Assembly: GCA_934149325.1 (NCBI GenBank)
Contig: CAKPEJ010000011.1
Coordinates: 1 to 40,167 of the forward strand
DNA: 40,167 nucleotides
Reading direction: 5' to 3'
DNA from: an uncultured Bacilli bacterium
GTDB taxonomy: Bacteria > Bacillota_I > Bacilli_A > RF39 > UBA660
Below are positions 7,403 through 15,297 of this stretch, in pieces (the stretch's first letter is position 1; each line of letters begins with the position of its first letter). The notes beneath the pieces are model-generated. The model worked only from the letters and a program-made list of their open reading frames with translations. It did no database searches and was not told the DNA's origin. Position numbers and translations under genes: made by a program.

Positions 7403-9721
7403 TTACTTCAAATAATCCCATTTCCAATCATTTACTTCATCCATATCAACACCATTTTCAGCAATATATTTATTATGTTTTTCAAGCATAGAATTACACA
7501 TAAATATTATTTCATCTTTATTTGGAATATTATCTAAATATTTAAGTGCATCTATTACTAGATTAAATCTATCTATTTTATTTTGAACTCTCATATCAAA
7601 TGGAGTTGTTATTGTACCTTCTTCATTATATCCATGAACATGTATATTTTTATTTTCTCTATTATACACTAATTGATGAATTAATGATGGATAACCATGA
7701 AAATTAAATATTATTGGTTTATCCACAGTAAAAAGATTGTTATATTCTTCATCAGTTAATCCATGAGGATGTTTTTTATTAGATTCAAGTTTCATTAAAT
7801 CTACTACATTTACTACTCTAATTTTTATTTGAGGTACATATTTTCTTAATATTGTTGTAGCTGCTAAAACCTCAACAGTTGGAGTATCACCAGCACATGC
7901 TAAAATAATATCAGGATCATCATCACTTGCAAATTTCCAAATACCTATTCCTTTTTCACAATGTTCTTTAGCACTTTCCATATCCAACCATTGCATACTA
8001 GGATGTTTTGATGCAACTATTACATTTATATAATCTTTTGTTTTTATAACATGATCAAAACATGATAATAAACAATTTGTATCTGGAGGCAAATACATTC
8101 TTACAATATCTGCTTTTTTAGTTGCTAAATGATTTAAAAATCCAGGATCTTGATGTGTAAAACCATTATGATCTTGTTGCCATATATGAGATGTAAGTAT
8201 ATAGTTTAAGGAAGCTATACTTTTTCTCCATGGTAATTCACGGCATACTTTTAACCATTTAGCATGTTGTGATGCCATTGAATCAATAATTCTAACGAAT
8301 GCTTCATATGTATGAAAAAATCCATGTCTACCAGTTAAAATATATCCTTCTAAAGCACCCTCACAAAAATGTTCAGACAAATAAGAATCGATAACTCTTC
8401 CATCTTTATCCAAAAATTCATCTTTATCTGTTATTTCACTTTCCCATTGTCTTCTAGTTTCTTCAAAGACATAGTTAAGTCTATTTGATAAAGCCTCATC
8501 CGGTCCAAATATTCTAAAGTTTCTATTTTCTCTATTTAAAAATAATAAATCTCTTATATATTTTCCAAGTTCCATCATGTCTTGACATTTTAAAGAACCA
8601 GGAACTTTTACATCAACTTTATAATCATCTATATTTGGAGTTTTTAATTCTTTTAATAATAATCCACCATTTGCATGTTTATTTAATCCCATTCTTTTTT
8701 CTTTTGGAGGAAGTAATTCTTGTAACTCTTTGATTAATGTTCCATTTTCATCAAATAATTCTTCTGGATGATAACTTCTCATCCAATTTTCAACATCTAT
8801 TATTTTACTTTCATCTGTAAGTTCAATAGGAACTTGATGAGCTTTAAAACTACCTTCTACTTCTCTAGGGCCTGTCCAACCTTTTAATGATCTAAATATT
8901 ATCATTGGGTATTTTAAATCTAATTTAGGATTTTCTTTTATTTCATGTATTCTATTAACAATAATATCTAGTGTATAAGCCATACTTTGATGCATTTCAT
9001 CTCTTGAGTTTCCTTCAACAATATATGGATCCCATCCATATCCTCTAAATAAAGATAATAATTCATCATTTTCCATTCTACCTAAAACAGTTGGATTTGC
9101 GATTTTATATCCATTTAAATGAAGTATTGGTAAAACAACACCATCATTTTTTTTGTTTAAAAACTTATTTATATTCCATGATGTAGCAAGAGGTCCTGTT
9201 TCAGCTTCACCATCACCTATTACACATGATACTATTAAATTTTTATTATCAAGTGCCGCACCAAATGCATGAGATAAGCTATATCCTAGCTCACCACCTT
9301 CATTTATTGATCCTGGTGTTTCTGGCGCTACATGTGATGAAATTCCCTTTGGAAAGCTGAACTGTTTAAAAAGTTTTTTCATTCCATTTTCATCCATTGT
9401 TATATCTTTATATATATCTGTATAACTACCTTCTAAATAAACATTAGATACAATAGCTTCTCCTCCATGTCCAGGGCCAGAAATATAAATCATATCTAAA
9501 TCATATTTTTTTATTATTCTATTTAAATGTGTATAAATAAAGTTTTGACCTGGCGCTGTTCCCCAATGACCTACTATCCTTTTTTTTAAGTCACTTTTTA
9601 AAAGTGGTCTTTTAAGTAGTGGATTGTCAACTAAATATAATTGACCTACTGATAAATAGTTACAGGCATTAAAATATTTATCCAATTTGATTAATTCTTC
9701 TTTTGTTAATACATCTCTCAT
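7403..9721 (-). CDS. xpkA: Xylulose-5-phosphate/fructose-6-phosphate phosphoketolase
   Basis: This 772-residue thiamine-diphosphate enzyme cleaves xylulose-5-P (and often fructose-6-P) with phosphate to acetyl phosphate plus a sugar phosphate, the key step of heterofermentative pentose catabolism. Visible marks are GHWGTAPGQNFIYTHLNR, SGPGHGG, INEGGELGYSLSHAFGAA, GDGEAETGP with the ThDP Mg site, RSLKGWTGP, FGPDEALSNR, ILTGRHGFFHTYEAF, QDHNGFTHQDPG and the C-terminal HGY repeats. The length is close to the bacterial norm (about 790). The 3' end is duplicated at 6220-6242. It implies energy gain from pentoses via acetyl phosphate. Confidence 0.97.
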   Translation of the reverse strand: MRDVLTKEELIKLDKYFNACNYLSVGQLYLVDNPLLKRPLLKSDLKKRIVGHWGTAPGQNFIYTHLNRIIKKYDLDMIYISGPGHGGEAIVSNVYLEGSYTDIYKDITMDENGMKKLFKQFSFPKGISSHVAPETPGSINEGGELGYSLSHAFGAALDNKNLIVSCVIGDGEAETGPLATSWNINKFLNKKNDGVVLPILHLNGYKIANPTVLGRMENDELLSLFRGYGWDPYIVEGNSRDEMHQSMAYTLDIIVNRIHEIKENPKLDLKYPMIIFRSLKGWTGPREVEGSFKAHQVPIELTDESKIIDVENWMRSYHPEELFDENGTLIKELQELLPPKEKRMGLNKHANGGLLLKELKTPNIDDYKVDVKVPGSLKCQDMMELGKYIRDLLFLNRENRNFRIFGPDEALSNRLNYVFEETRRQWESEITDKDEFLDKDGRVIDSYLSEHFCEGALEGYILTGRHGFFHTYEAFVRIIDSMASQHAKWLKVCRELPWRKSIASLNYILTSHIWQQDHNGFTHQDPGFLNHLATKKADIVRMYLPPDTNCLLSCFDHVIKTKDYINVIVASKHPSMQWLDMESAKEHCEKGIGIWKFASDDDPDIILACAGDTPTVEVLAATTILRKYVPQIKIRVVNVVDLMKLESNKKHPHGLTDEEYNNLFTVDKPIIFNFHGYPSLIHQLVYNRENKNIHVHGYNEEGTITTPFDMRVQNKIDRFNLVIDALKYLDNIPNKDEIIFMCNSMLEKHNKYIAENGVDMDEVNDWKWDYLK
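7418..7440. repeat. 23-bp direct repeat inside the phosphoketolase 3' end
   Basis: Partner of 6220-6242. It covers the codons for the last conserved residues of the phosphoketolase, before the stop codon. Confidence 0.9.
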
Positions 9722-9746
9722 TTTTATTCCCCTTTTTATTTAATTT

Positions 9747-10013
9747 TTACTTATTTGTATTTTGATAATAATTTCTTTCAGACAATTCTCTTGATAACCA
9801 TTCTAATTCATCAGATTCATATCCATCTGATAAATATTCTTCTATTTCATATATTATTTCTAATAAGTTATTACAATTTTCATATGAAATATTATATTTT
9901 TTTAAAATATCAATTTCCTTTTTTCTTAAATAGATATTACCATTTTGTTTTTCTAAGAAATTATCAAAATCTAAGTTTTCCACAGTATTTTTTATATATT
10001 CATCTATATTCAT
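9747..10013 (-). CDS. Unknown small acidic protein, 88 aa
   Basis: Not recognised. The protein is acidic and mostly helical in appearance, with NIDEYIKNTVENLDFDNFLE at the N-terminus and a Glu-rich centre (LLEIIYEIEEYLSDGYESDE) ending in WLSRELSERNYY. There is no signal or membrane segment. The ATG at 10013 is chosen because AGAGGG lies four bases upstream and the upstream extension is hydrophobic leader-like noise. A TATAAT box at 10033-10038 (minus strand) could drive it together with the phosphoketolase gene, whose start is 25 bases downstream. Confidence 0.55.
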   Translation of the reverse strand: MNIDEYIKNTVENLDFDNFLEKQNGNIYLRKKEIDILKKYNISYENCNNLLEIIYEIEEYLSDGYESDELEWLSRELSERNYYQNTNK

Positions 10014-10050
10014 ATTACCCTCTACAATAAATATTATACTAAAAATTAGC

Positions 10051-10079
10051 AAAAGAAAAAAGTTCTTTTTAGAACTTTT
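10051..10079 (-). terminator. Terminator after the YjcZ-type pair
   Basis: AAAAGTTCT (10058-10066) pairs with AGAACTTTT (10071-10079) across four bases, beginning at the stop codon of the upstream peptide and followed on the minus strand by T-rich sequence. Confidence 0.75.
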
Positions 10080-10200
10080 AACAAATAAATGAACTTAATA
10101 TAATAGCAAGTAATATATAAAGTACTATTATAGTTACATATCCGCATCCACTTCTTTTAACTGGTGCGCAAGAAGTAGTTGTTGTATTTGTACAGCTCAT
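10078..10200 (-). CDS. YjcZ-like sporulation membrane peptide, 40 aa
   Basis: A 40-residue peptide: a Cys/Thr-rich N-terminus (SCTNTTTTSCAP, then KRSGCGYV) followed by one membrane helix (TIIVLYILLAIILSSFIC). The GCGY-then-helix layout matches the tiny one-TM sporulation peptides of the YjcZ/YhaI type. A strong AGGAGGCG ribosome site stands before the ATG. It lies 24 bases after the next peptide and shares its terminator, so the two form a small operon. Its exact role is unknown; relatives are found in spores of Bacillus. Confidence 0.7.
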   Translation of the reverse strand: MSCTNTTTTSCAPVKRSGCGYVTIIVLYILLAIILSSFIC

Positions 10201-10224
10201 AAAGTCGCCTCCTATCTAATTATT

Positions 10225-10308
10225 TTATATATAAGCACCTATTATGATTACTAATAATATGAATAGTACTAGTACGATACCAGCACCTGTTCCGTATGAG
10301 TGTCCCAT
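10225..10308 (-). CDS. YjcZ family sporulation membrane peptide, 27 aa
   Basis: A 27-residue peptide with MGHSYGTGAGIVLVLFILLV and an IIIGAYI end: the G-x-G-(A/G) entry into a single membrane helix that defines the YjcZ family. The second of two close ATG codons is chosen because GGAGG lies seven bases before it, whereas the first ATG touches the ribosome site. A sigma-K-like -10 box is found 30 bases upstream. Confidence 0.8.
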   Translation of the reverse strand: MGHSYGTGAGIVLVLFILLVIIIGAYI

Positions 10309-10337
10309 TTTCATTCCTCCTTTTTTTCTATTCATCA

Positions 10338-10365
10338 TATTTTATGGTAAATATACTAATTGTGT
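10338..10365 (-). promoter_or_regulatory. Sigma-K-like promoter of the YjcZ pair
   Basis: On the minus strand CATAAAATA (10338-10346) fits CATANNNTA, with AC dinucleotides 15 and 17 nt upstream. This fits late mother-cell expression of the two peptides. Confidence 0.5.
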
Positions 10366-10384
10366 GATTATATTTTTAAAATTA

Positions 10385-10413
10385 TTGTTTTTATTTTATA
10401 AATTTGTTATTAT
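10385..10413 (+). promoter_or_regulatory. Sigma-A promoter of prsA
   Basis: TTGTTT, a 17-nt spacer, then TATTAT, ending about 30 nt before the prsA start. It is divergent from the YjcZ promoter. Confidence 0.5.
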
Positions 10414-10443
10414 ATATATGTACATTATTAAGGAGGATACATG

Positions 10444-11457
10444 ATGAAAAACAAAATAATAGCAATAAGTACTGTAGTATTAGGTGCTGTACTACTTACA
10501 GGATGTGGTAGTGCAAAATTAAAAAATGGAGAGGAAGTAGTTTTTTCTGTTAATGGTAAAAATGTTACAGCAGACAAATTTTATAAAAAATTAAGAGATA
10601 AATATGCTAAAGAATTGATGATTGATGTCATCGACAAAAAAATATTAGATGATGTTTATAAAAATGATGCTGATATAGAAAAACAAGCTAGTAATTCTAT
10701 TGAATCAATAAAAAATCAATATTCTGATAACTGGGAAGAAACATTAAAGAATGCTGGTTATGATAGTGAAGATGATTTAAAAGATGAATATATTTTAAAT
10801 TTCCAAAGACAAAAAGCTATTGATGATTATGTTAAGGAAAATATTTCTGATGCTGAAATAAAAAAATACTATAAAGAAAAAACTGCAGGAGATATTAGAT
10901 GTAAACATATTCTTATATCTGTAAAAGATGAAAGTAAATCTGATAGTACAGGATTAACTGATGCTGAAGCTAAGAAAAAAGCTGAAGAACTTATCAAAAA
11001 ACTTGATGAAGGTGCAAATTTTGATGATTTAGCAAAAGAAAATTCTAATGATACTGGTTCTGCTAGTAAAGGTGGAGATTTAGGATACTTTAATAAAGGT
11101 GACATGGTTGAAGAATTTGAAACTGCTGCTTATAAATTAAAGAAAAATGAATATACAAAGAAACCTGTAAAAACAAGTTATGGATATCACATTATTCTAA
11201 AAACTGATGAAAAAGGAAAAGCTAAATTAAGCAAAGTTAAAGATTCTATAATAGAAACATTAGTAGATGATAAATTAGAAGAAGATCCAAAATTAAAAGT
11301 AGAAGCTCTTGATGATTTAAGAAAATCTTATAAATTAAAATTTAAAGATTCAAAAATGAAAAAGTTATATAAAGAATATATTGATGCATCAATTAAATCT
11401 GCTGAAGAATCAAAAAAATCTAATTCAAATACAACATCAACATCATCTGCTCAATAA
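10444..11457 (+). CDS. prsA: PrsA-type foldase lipoprotein (parvulin peptidyl-prolyl isomerase)
   Basis: Helps exported proteins fold at the outer face of the membrane. A lipoprotein signal peptide ends in the lipobox LLTGC (Cys about residue 21). A SurA-N-like helical region follows, then a parvulin rotamase domain from about residue 150: CKHILI, GANFDDLAKENSND, GGDLGYF, MVEEFETAAYKLK and SYGYHII. The tail is charged and ends in a Ser/Thr-rich stretch. Of the tandem ATG codons the second is seven bases after GGAGG and is taken as the start. It is monocistronic between a sigma-A promoter and a strong terminator. Confidence 0.93.
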   Translation: MKNKIIAISTVVLGAVLLTGCGSAKLKNGEEVVFSVNGKNVTADKFYKKLRDKYAKELMIDVIDKKILDDVYKNDADIEKQASNSIESIKNQYSDNWEETLKNAGYDSEDDLKDEYILNFQRQKAIDDYVKENISDAEIKKYYKEKTAGDIRCKHILISVKDESKSDSTGLTDAEAKKKAEELIKKLDEGANFDDLAKENSNDTGSASKGGDLGYFNKGDMVEEFETAAYKLKKNEYTKKPVKTSYGYHIILKTDEKGKAKLSKVKDSIIETLVDDKLEEDPKLKVEALDDLRKSYKLKFKDSKMKKLYKEYIDASIKSAEESKKSNSNTTSTSSAQ

Positions 11458-11489
11458 AAAAAGATTACAATTGTAATCCTTTTTTTATT
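11453..11489. terminator. Bidirectional terminator between prsA and recX
   Basis: The palindrome GATTACAATTGTAATC (11463-11478) has A runs before and T runs after it, so it can end both convergent transcripts. Confidence 0.8.
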
Positions 11490-12219
11490 TTCTAAAACCT
11501 TTTAAATATAATTTTTGTTTTATTATTCTTTCTAATTCATTACCACTATATTTTTTTGAATACTTTTTTTTCAGTTTATCATATTCTTTTATATATAAAT
11601 CATCAGTTACAAGATTTTTAGTTTTTAAAATATTTTTTATATCATTTTTTTCATAACCTTGTTCATAAAAATAATTAGTTATCTTTAACTCTAGTACACT
11701 TCCAGCATAATTTTTCATTTGTTTTATTTTTTTATCAATTAACTTTTCAAGTTTCAAAAGTTCTTCTTCTTTGTCTATAATAGAATATTCTTCTATTAAG
11801 TTTCTATCTAAATTAAGAGATATCAACTCTCTTTTTATTTTATTTAATCCATAATTATTTAAATTAAATTTGTCATATGTAAAAGCTTTTATATAACTAA
11901 TTTCATCTAAGAAATTATTATTTTTTAATTTTTTTATAGTTTCATTTATAAGAGTAGAATCTATATTTTTTCTTTCAAGATAATTTCTAATTTCCTTTTC
12001 ACATCTTATTTTTGTATTTATATAACTAAGCGCTAAATCATAAACACTATATTCATTATTATCACTAATAATTTTTTCAAATATATTATCATCTATTTGT
12101 TTTGTTATTAATAAGTTATATTTTAAAATAATGTCTTCATATAATATAATTTCTTTATTATTATCTAAAAAAACTTTATACCTTCCTTTTGACATTTTTT
12201 TATATTTTATTATTTTCAT
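11485..12219 (-). CDS. recX: Regulatory protein RecX
   Basis: A 244-residue RecX-family protein that modulates RecA filaments. The family's triple-helix repeats can be seen: ALSYINTKIRCEKEIRNYLERKN, then NNFLDEISYIKAFTYDKFNLNNYGLNKIKRELIS, and a C-terminal repeat with YEKNDIKNILK. The N-terminal strand segment (KIIKYKKMSKGRYKVFLDN) is the usual RecX lead-in. It is longer than the minimal proteobacterial form but normal for Bacilli. It has an AAGTGGGGG ribosome site and runs convergently with prsA. Confidence 0.85.
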   Translation of the reverse strand: MKIIKYKKMSKGRYKVFLDNNKEIILYEDIILKYNLLITKQIDDNIFEKIISDNNEYSVYDLALSYINTKIRCEKEIRNYLERKNIDSTLINETIKKLKNNNFLDEISYIKAFTYDKFNLNNYGLNKIKRELISLNLDRNLIEEYSIIDKEEELLKLEKLIDKKIKQMKNYAGSVLELKITNYFYEQGYEKNDIKNILKTKNLVTDDLYIKEYDKLKKKYSKKYSGNELERIIKQKLYLKGFRK

Positions 12220-12241
12220 ATTATTCCCCCACTTTAATACA

Positions 12242-12278
12242 CAAAAAAACTTAATACCTTATTTAACATGTATTAAGC
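12242..12278 (-). terminator. Terminator after rpoZ
   Basis: CTTAATAC (12250-12257) pairs with GTATTAAG (12270-12277), overlapping the end of rpoZ, with a T run on the minus strand. Confidence 0.7.
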
Positions 12279-12450
12279 CTGCTGCTATCTCTTCTAGTGC
12301 TCTACCAATATTTTTACTTGATTTATACTCATTTTCTTTCATTTGGTAATGTTTTGTTTCTTGCATTTGATGAGATCTTTTTGCAACTACATAAACTAAT
12401 TTATACTTTGAATCTACTTTAGTTAAAATTTTATCTATTGAAAAATTCAC
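12259..12450 (-). CDS. rpoZ: RNA polymerase omega subunit
   Basis: A 63-residue omega subunit, which helps assemble RNA polymerase. Family marks are SKYKLVYVVAKRSHQM near residue 14 and NIGRALEEIAAGLI near the C-terminus. The start is a GTG at 12450, nine bases after AAGGAG. It is monocistronic here; in Bacillus rpoZ usually follows gmk, which is not in this window. Confidence 0.88.
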   Translation of the reverse strand: MNFSIDKILTKVDSKYKLVYVVAKRSHQMQETKHYQMKENEYKSSKNIGRALEEIAAGLIHVK

Positions 12451-12511
12451 TATATCACACTCCTTATATTTATATTATTATATAATTAAAAAATAAGCAA
12501 TAAAATGTAAA

Positions 12512-12536
12512 AAACTTGACAAAAATTGACAAGTTC
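12512..12536 (-). terminator. Terminator after the 246-aa gene
   Basis: AACTTGACA (12513-12521) pairs with TGACAAGTT (12527-12535) over nine bases, followed on the minus strand by a T run. Confidence 0.75.
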
Positions 12537-13276
12537 TACATTGCTAAAGTGTTATTTAATTTATTTTGTAATATTTCTTCTTTTTTATTTTCATATGCTG
12601 CATCTACAGCTCTAAGTCCTCTCATATCGTTAGGATCTACTTCTAAATATCTATTTAAATTTCTAAAGAAAAGTATACATTCTTCTTCACTGTTAAATAA
12701 AGATTCTATATTATTAAACATTAAATCTCCACGTCCATTAACAAAATATGTTAATAAATTTTCACTTCCTATAAATTGTTCAAAATCCATAGAAAGAGAA
12801 TCTAACGTTGTTGGCAACGTTACTATTTTATCATCTAAATTACCATATGTAAGTTCAACAATTCTATCCTTTAATTTTTCATTAACTATTTTACCATATT
12901 GTTTACCATTTATATCAAACGTTAAACCTTCATTATATTTATCAGTTTCTATACTATAAACATTTGTAATCATTGATAAAACTGACTTTTCAAAACCTTT
13001 ATCTATTTCTTCTTGTTTAAATACATTTTTTGAAAAGACAAAAGAGTTACTTTTTGGATCATATTCAACAGGTGCACTTATATCATTTGATTCATCTAAA
13101 TTTAACGAAGAAACTAGATTGCAAATATTGTCATAATCAAGTTCAATATTGTGTTTATTAAAAAATTCTGAAAAATCACATACACAACAAGATATTATAT
13201 CTCTAGCTTGCATTGATAACTTTTTATTTTCTTTTAAAGCATTTTCTAGCATTTCTTTTGTTTCACTTATACCCAT
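12536..13276 (-). CDS. Unknown protein, 246 aa
   Basis: Family not recognised. The protein is soluble and acidic. A helical N-terminus contains CCVCDF (near residue 30), followed by a central mixed region (SNSFVFSKNVFKQEEIDKGF, FDINGKQYGKIVNEKLKDRI) and a helical C-terminus. No catalytic motif, signal or membrane segment is evident. AGGAG stands seven bases before the ATG, and TGTTATAAT upstream is an extended -10 box. It is a monocistron between the CotD-like gene and rpoZ, with its own terminator. Confidence 0.6.
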   Translation of the reverse strand: MGISETKEMLENALKENKKLSMQARDIISCCVCDFSEFFNKHNIELDYDNICNLVSSLNLDESNDISAPVEYDPKSNSFVFSKNVFKQEEIDKGFEKSVLSMITNVYSIETDKYNEGLTFDINGKQYGKIVNEKLKDRIVELTYGNLDDKIVTLPTTLDSLSMDFEQFIGSENLLTYFVNGRGDLMFNNIESLFNSEEECILFFRNLNRYLEVDPNDMRGLRAVDAAYENKKEEILQNKLNNTLAM

Positions 13277-13330
13277 ATCTATTCTCCTAAATTAAATTCT
13301 ATTTATATTATAACACATAATTAATATTTC

Positions 13331-13361
13331 TAAAAGAAAAAATTCCAATAATGGAATTTTT
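13331..13361 (-). terminator. Terminator after the CotD-like gene
   Basis: A 10-bp stem (13338-13347 with 13352-13361) and a four-base loop overlap the stop codon, with T-rich sequence following on the minus strand. Confidence 0.75.
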
Positions 13362-13617
13362 AGAATTTGTTACAACAACTATCTTCAACATTTGTACAAA
13401 CATTTTCTTCAGAACAAGTATATTCTGGCATATATGTATGTTTGTATATGTGGTTGTTTATAACTCTAGTGTGTATTGGACAAATATGAACTACTTCATG
13501 AACAAAGTCTTTTTGAATACATTTTTCAACTGGTGTTTCGTATACAGGATCAGAACAACATTTTTCTTCTGATACAACTGGACAACAATTGTTGCTCATA
13601 CCAAACTTATTAAACAT
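13360..13617 (-). CDS. CotD-like inner spore coat protein
   Basis: An 85-residue Cys- and His-rich protein. The centre DFVHEVVHICPIHTRVINNH, followed by IYKHTYMPEY, has the layout of CotD (VxHxHPxHTxxVNHHxxxHxHYxP). Cysteines cluster at both ends (NNCCPVVSEEKCC and EDSCCN). CotD is a sigma-K-dependent inner coat protein. The ATG at 13617 is nine bases after AGGGGG. A CATANNNTA box lies upstream and a terminator follows. The call rests on motif pattern and composition. Confidence 0.7.
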   Translation of the reverse strand: MFNKFGMSNNCCPVVSEEKCCSDPVYETPVEKCIQKDFVHEVVHICPIHTRVINNHIYKHTYMPEYTCSEENVCTNVEDSCCNKF

Positions 13618-13642
13618 AATTAAAATCCCCCTTATCTAATAT

Positions 13643-13651
13643 TAAGATATG
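13643..13651 (-). promoter_or_regulatory. Sigma-K-like -10 box of the CotD-like gene
   Basis: CATATCTTA on the minus strand fits CATANNNTA and lies 26 nt before the start codon. No good AC element is found at 16-17 nt, so only the -10 is supported. Confidence 0.4.
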
Positions 13652-13682
13652 AAAAATTTTAAATTTTGAATAGTATATAGTC

Positions 13683-14990
13683 CTAAAAAGGCATTTTAAA
13701 TGATCCATTACTAAACATTTTCATCATTTTTTTTGATTCTTCAAATTGTTTTAATAATCTATTTACTTCTTCTACAGTAGTTCCAGAACCTTTTGAAATT
13801 CTTATTTTTCTACTAGCTTTTATTATTTCAGGATGTCTTCTTTCTTCCATTGTCATAGAAAGAATTATAGCTTCTACTCTAGCCATATCTTTTGGATCAA
13901 TTTCTATATTAGTTAATCCTGCTTTTCTTGCACCCGGTATCATTTTAAGTATTGATGATATTGAACCTAATTTTTTAATTTGTTTAAACTGATTTAAGAA
14001 ATCATCTAAATCAAATGTACCTTTTTTCATTTTTTTATAAGCTTTTTCAGCATCTTCTTCATTCATTACAGATTCTGCTTTTTCAATAAGTGACATCATA
14101 TCACCCATACCTAGAATTCTGCTAACCATTCTTTCTGGATCAAATTCTTCAAGTCCATCAAGTTTTTCACTTGTACCTATAAATTTAATTGGAACATTAG
14201 TTAAATGACGTGCAGAAATAGCAACTCCACCCTTTGTGTCTCCATCCATTTTTGTTAAAATAGTTCCTGTCAAAGGCAATTTTTCATTAAATCCTTTTAT
14301 TACATTTATTGCATCTTGACCAATCATACTATCTAAAACAAGTAATATTTCATCTGGATTTACTTCTTTTCTTATATTTTCAAGTTCATTCATAAGATTT
14401 TCATCAACATGTAATCTACCTGCTGTATCTATTAAAATATAATCTAAATTATTTTCTTTAGCATATTCTAAAGAATTTTTTACTATAGAAACAGGATCAT
14501 TTACGCCTTCATCATAAACTGGAATATTTAAACTCTTACCAATTGTTTTCAATTGTTCTATTGCTGCTGGTCTATATATATCACACGCAACAAATAATGG
14601 TTTTTTATTATATTTCTTTCTAACTAAATTACCAAGTTTTCCAATTGTAGTTGTTTTTCCTGATCCTTGAAGACCAACAAGCATTAATATAGTTGGCTTT
14701 TTACTAGTTTCTAAAGATGATTTTTCTTCGCCTAATAAATTAAGTAACTCATCTTTAAGTATTTTAAGAAAAACTTCACTTGGTTTTAAACTTTTCTTAA
14801 CTTCTTCTCCTAATGCTTTTTCTTTTACTTTAGATGTAAATTCTTTTACAACAGTATAGTTAACATCTGCTTCTAATAATGCTAATCTAACTTCTCTTAA
14901 AACATCAGTAATATTATCTTCAGTTATCGTTCCATATCCTTTTATTTTTCCTAATGCACTTTCTAATCTATCTGTTAAACTTTCAAACAT
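13683..14990 (-). CDS. ffh: Signal recognition particle protein Ffh
   Basis: A 435-residue SRP GTPase that binds signal sequences with 4.5S RNA and delivers ribosomes to FtsY. The N domain is followed by the G domain with GLQGSGKTT (near residue 106), DIYRPAA, DTAGRLH, TKMDGDTKGG and GTSEKLDGLEEF. The M domain has the RNA-binding ISKGSGTTVEEVNRLLKQF and a Met-rich tail. The length is slightly below the common 445-450. It is the last gene of the ftsY-ylxM-ffh cluster, three bases or fewer between genes. Confidence 0.97.
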   Translation of the reverse strand: MFESLTDRLESALGKIKGYGTITEDNITDVLREVRLALLEADVNYTVVKEFTSKVKEKALGEEVKKSLKPSEVFLKILKDELLNLLGEEKSSLETSKKPTILMLVGLQGSGKTTTIGKLGNLVRKKYNKKPLFVACDIYRPAAIEQLKTIGKSLNIPVYDEGVNDPVSIVKNSLEYAKENNLDYILIDTAGRLHVDENLMNELENIRKEVNPDEILLVLDSMIGQDAINVIKGFNEKLPLTGTILTKMDGDTKGGVAISARHLTNVPIKFIGTSEKLDGLEEFDPERMVSRILGMGDMMSLIEKAESVMNEEDAEKAYKKMKKGTFDLDDFLNQFKQIKKLGSISSILKMIPGARKAGLTNIEIDPKDMARVEAIILSMTMEERRHPEIIKASRKIRISKGSGTTVEEVNRLLKQFEESKKMMKMFSNGSFKMPF

Positions 14991-14992
14991 AT

Positions 14993-15295
14993 TTATTCTC
15001 CTTCTAGTATATTTATAATATCTTTCTTTATTTTATCATCTTTTATTTGATCAAGTAATTTTTCTATTTTAGATGTTTTTTCATACATTTTTAATTTATT
15101 TTCAAAGAAAAATAGCTTTTCCTCTGAAGATTTTAATTGCTTATGAACAGCATTTCTACTCACACCTAAATTTTCAGCAATTTCACTAAGTGATAGATTA
15201 TTAAAGTAATAATCTTCAAAATATCCTTTTTGTGAATCTGTTAATAAATCACCATAATAATCATACAAAAATATCAACTTATTAGTATTTTCCAT
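14993..15295 (-). CDS. ylxM: YlxM-family SRP-associated HTH protein
   Basis: A 100-residue sigma-70 region-4-like helix-turn-helix protein: LYDYYGDLLTDSQKGYFEDYY, then LSEIAENLGVSRNAVHKQLK and a helical tail. This is the YlxM/p13 family always found next to ffh in Bacillota; it is thought to modulate SRP function. It is packed between ftsY and ffh with two- and three-base gaps. Confidence 0.93.
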   Translation of the reverse strand: MENTNKLIFLYDYYGDLLTDSQKGYFEDYYFNNLSLSEIAENLGVSRNAVHKQLKSSEEKLFFFENKLKMYEKTSKIEKLLDQIKDDKIKKDIINILEGE

Positions 15296-15297
15296 TA

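Noticed and set aside
10244..10444. Plus-strand open frame starting ATGATTACTAATAATATG.
   Set aside because: It is the antisense of the YjcZ-type peptide gene and the prsA promoter region; the minus-strand peptides have strong ribosome sites.
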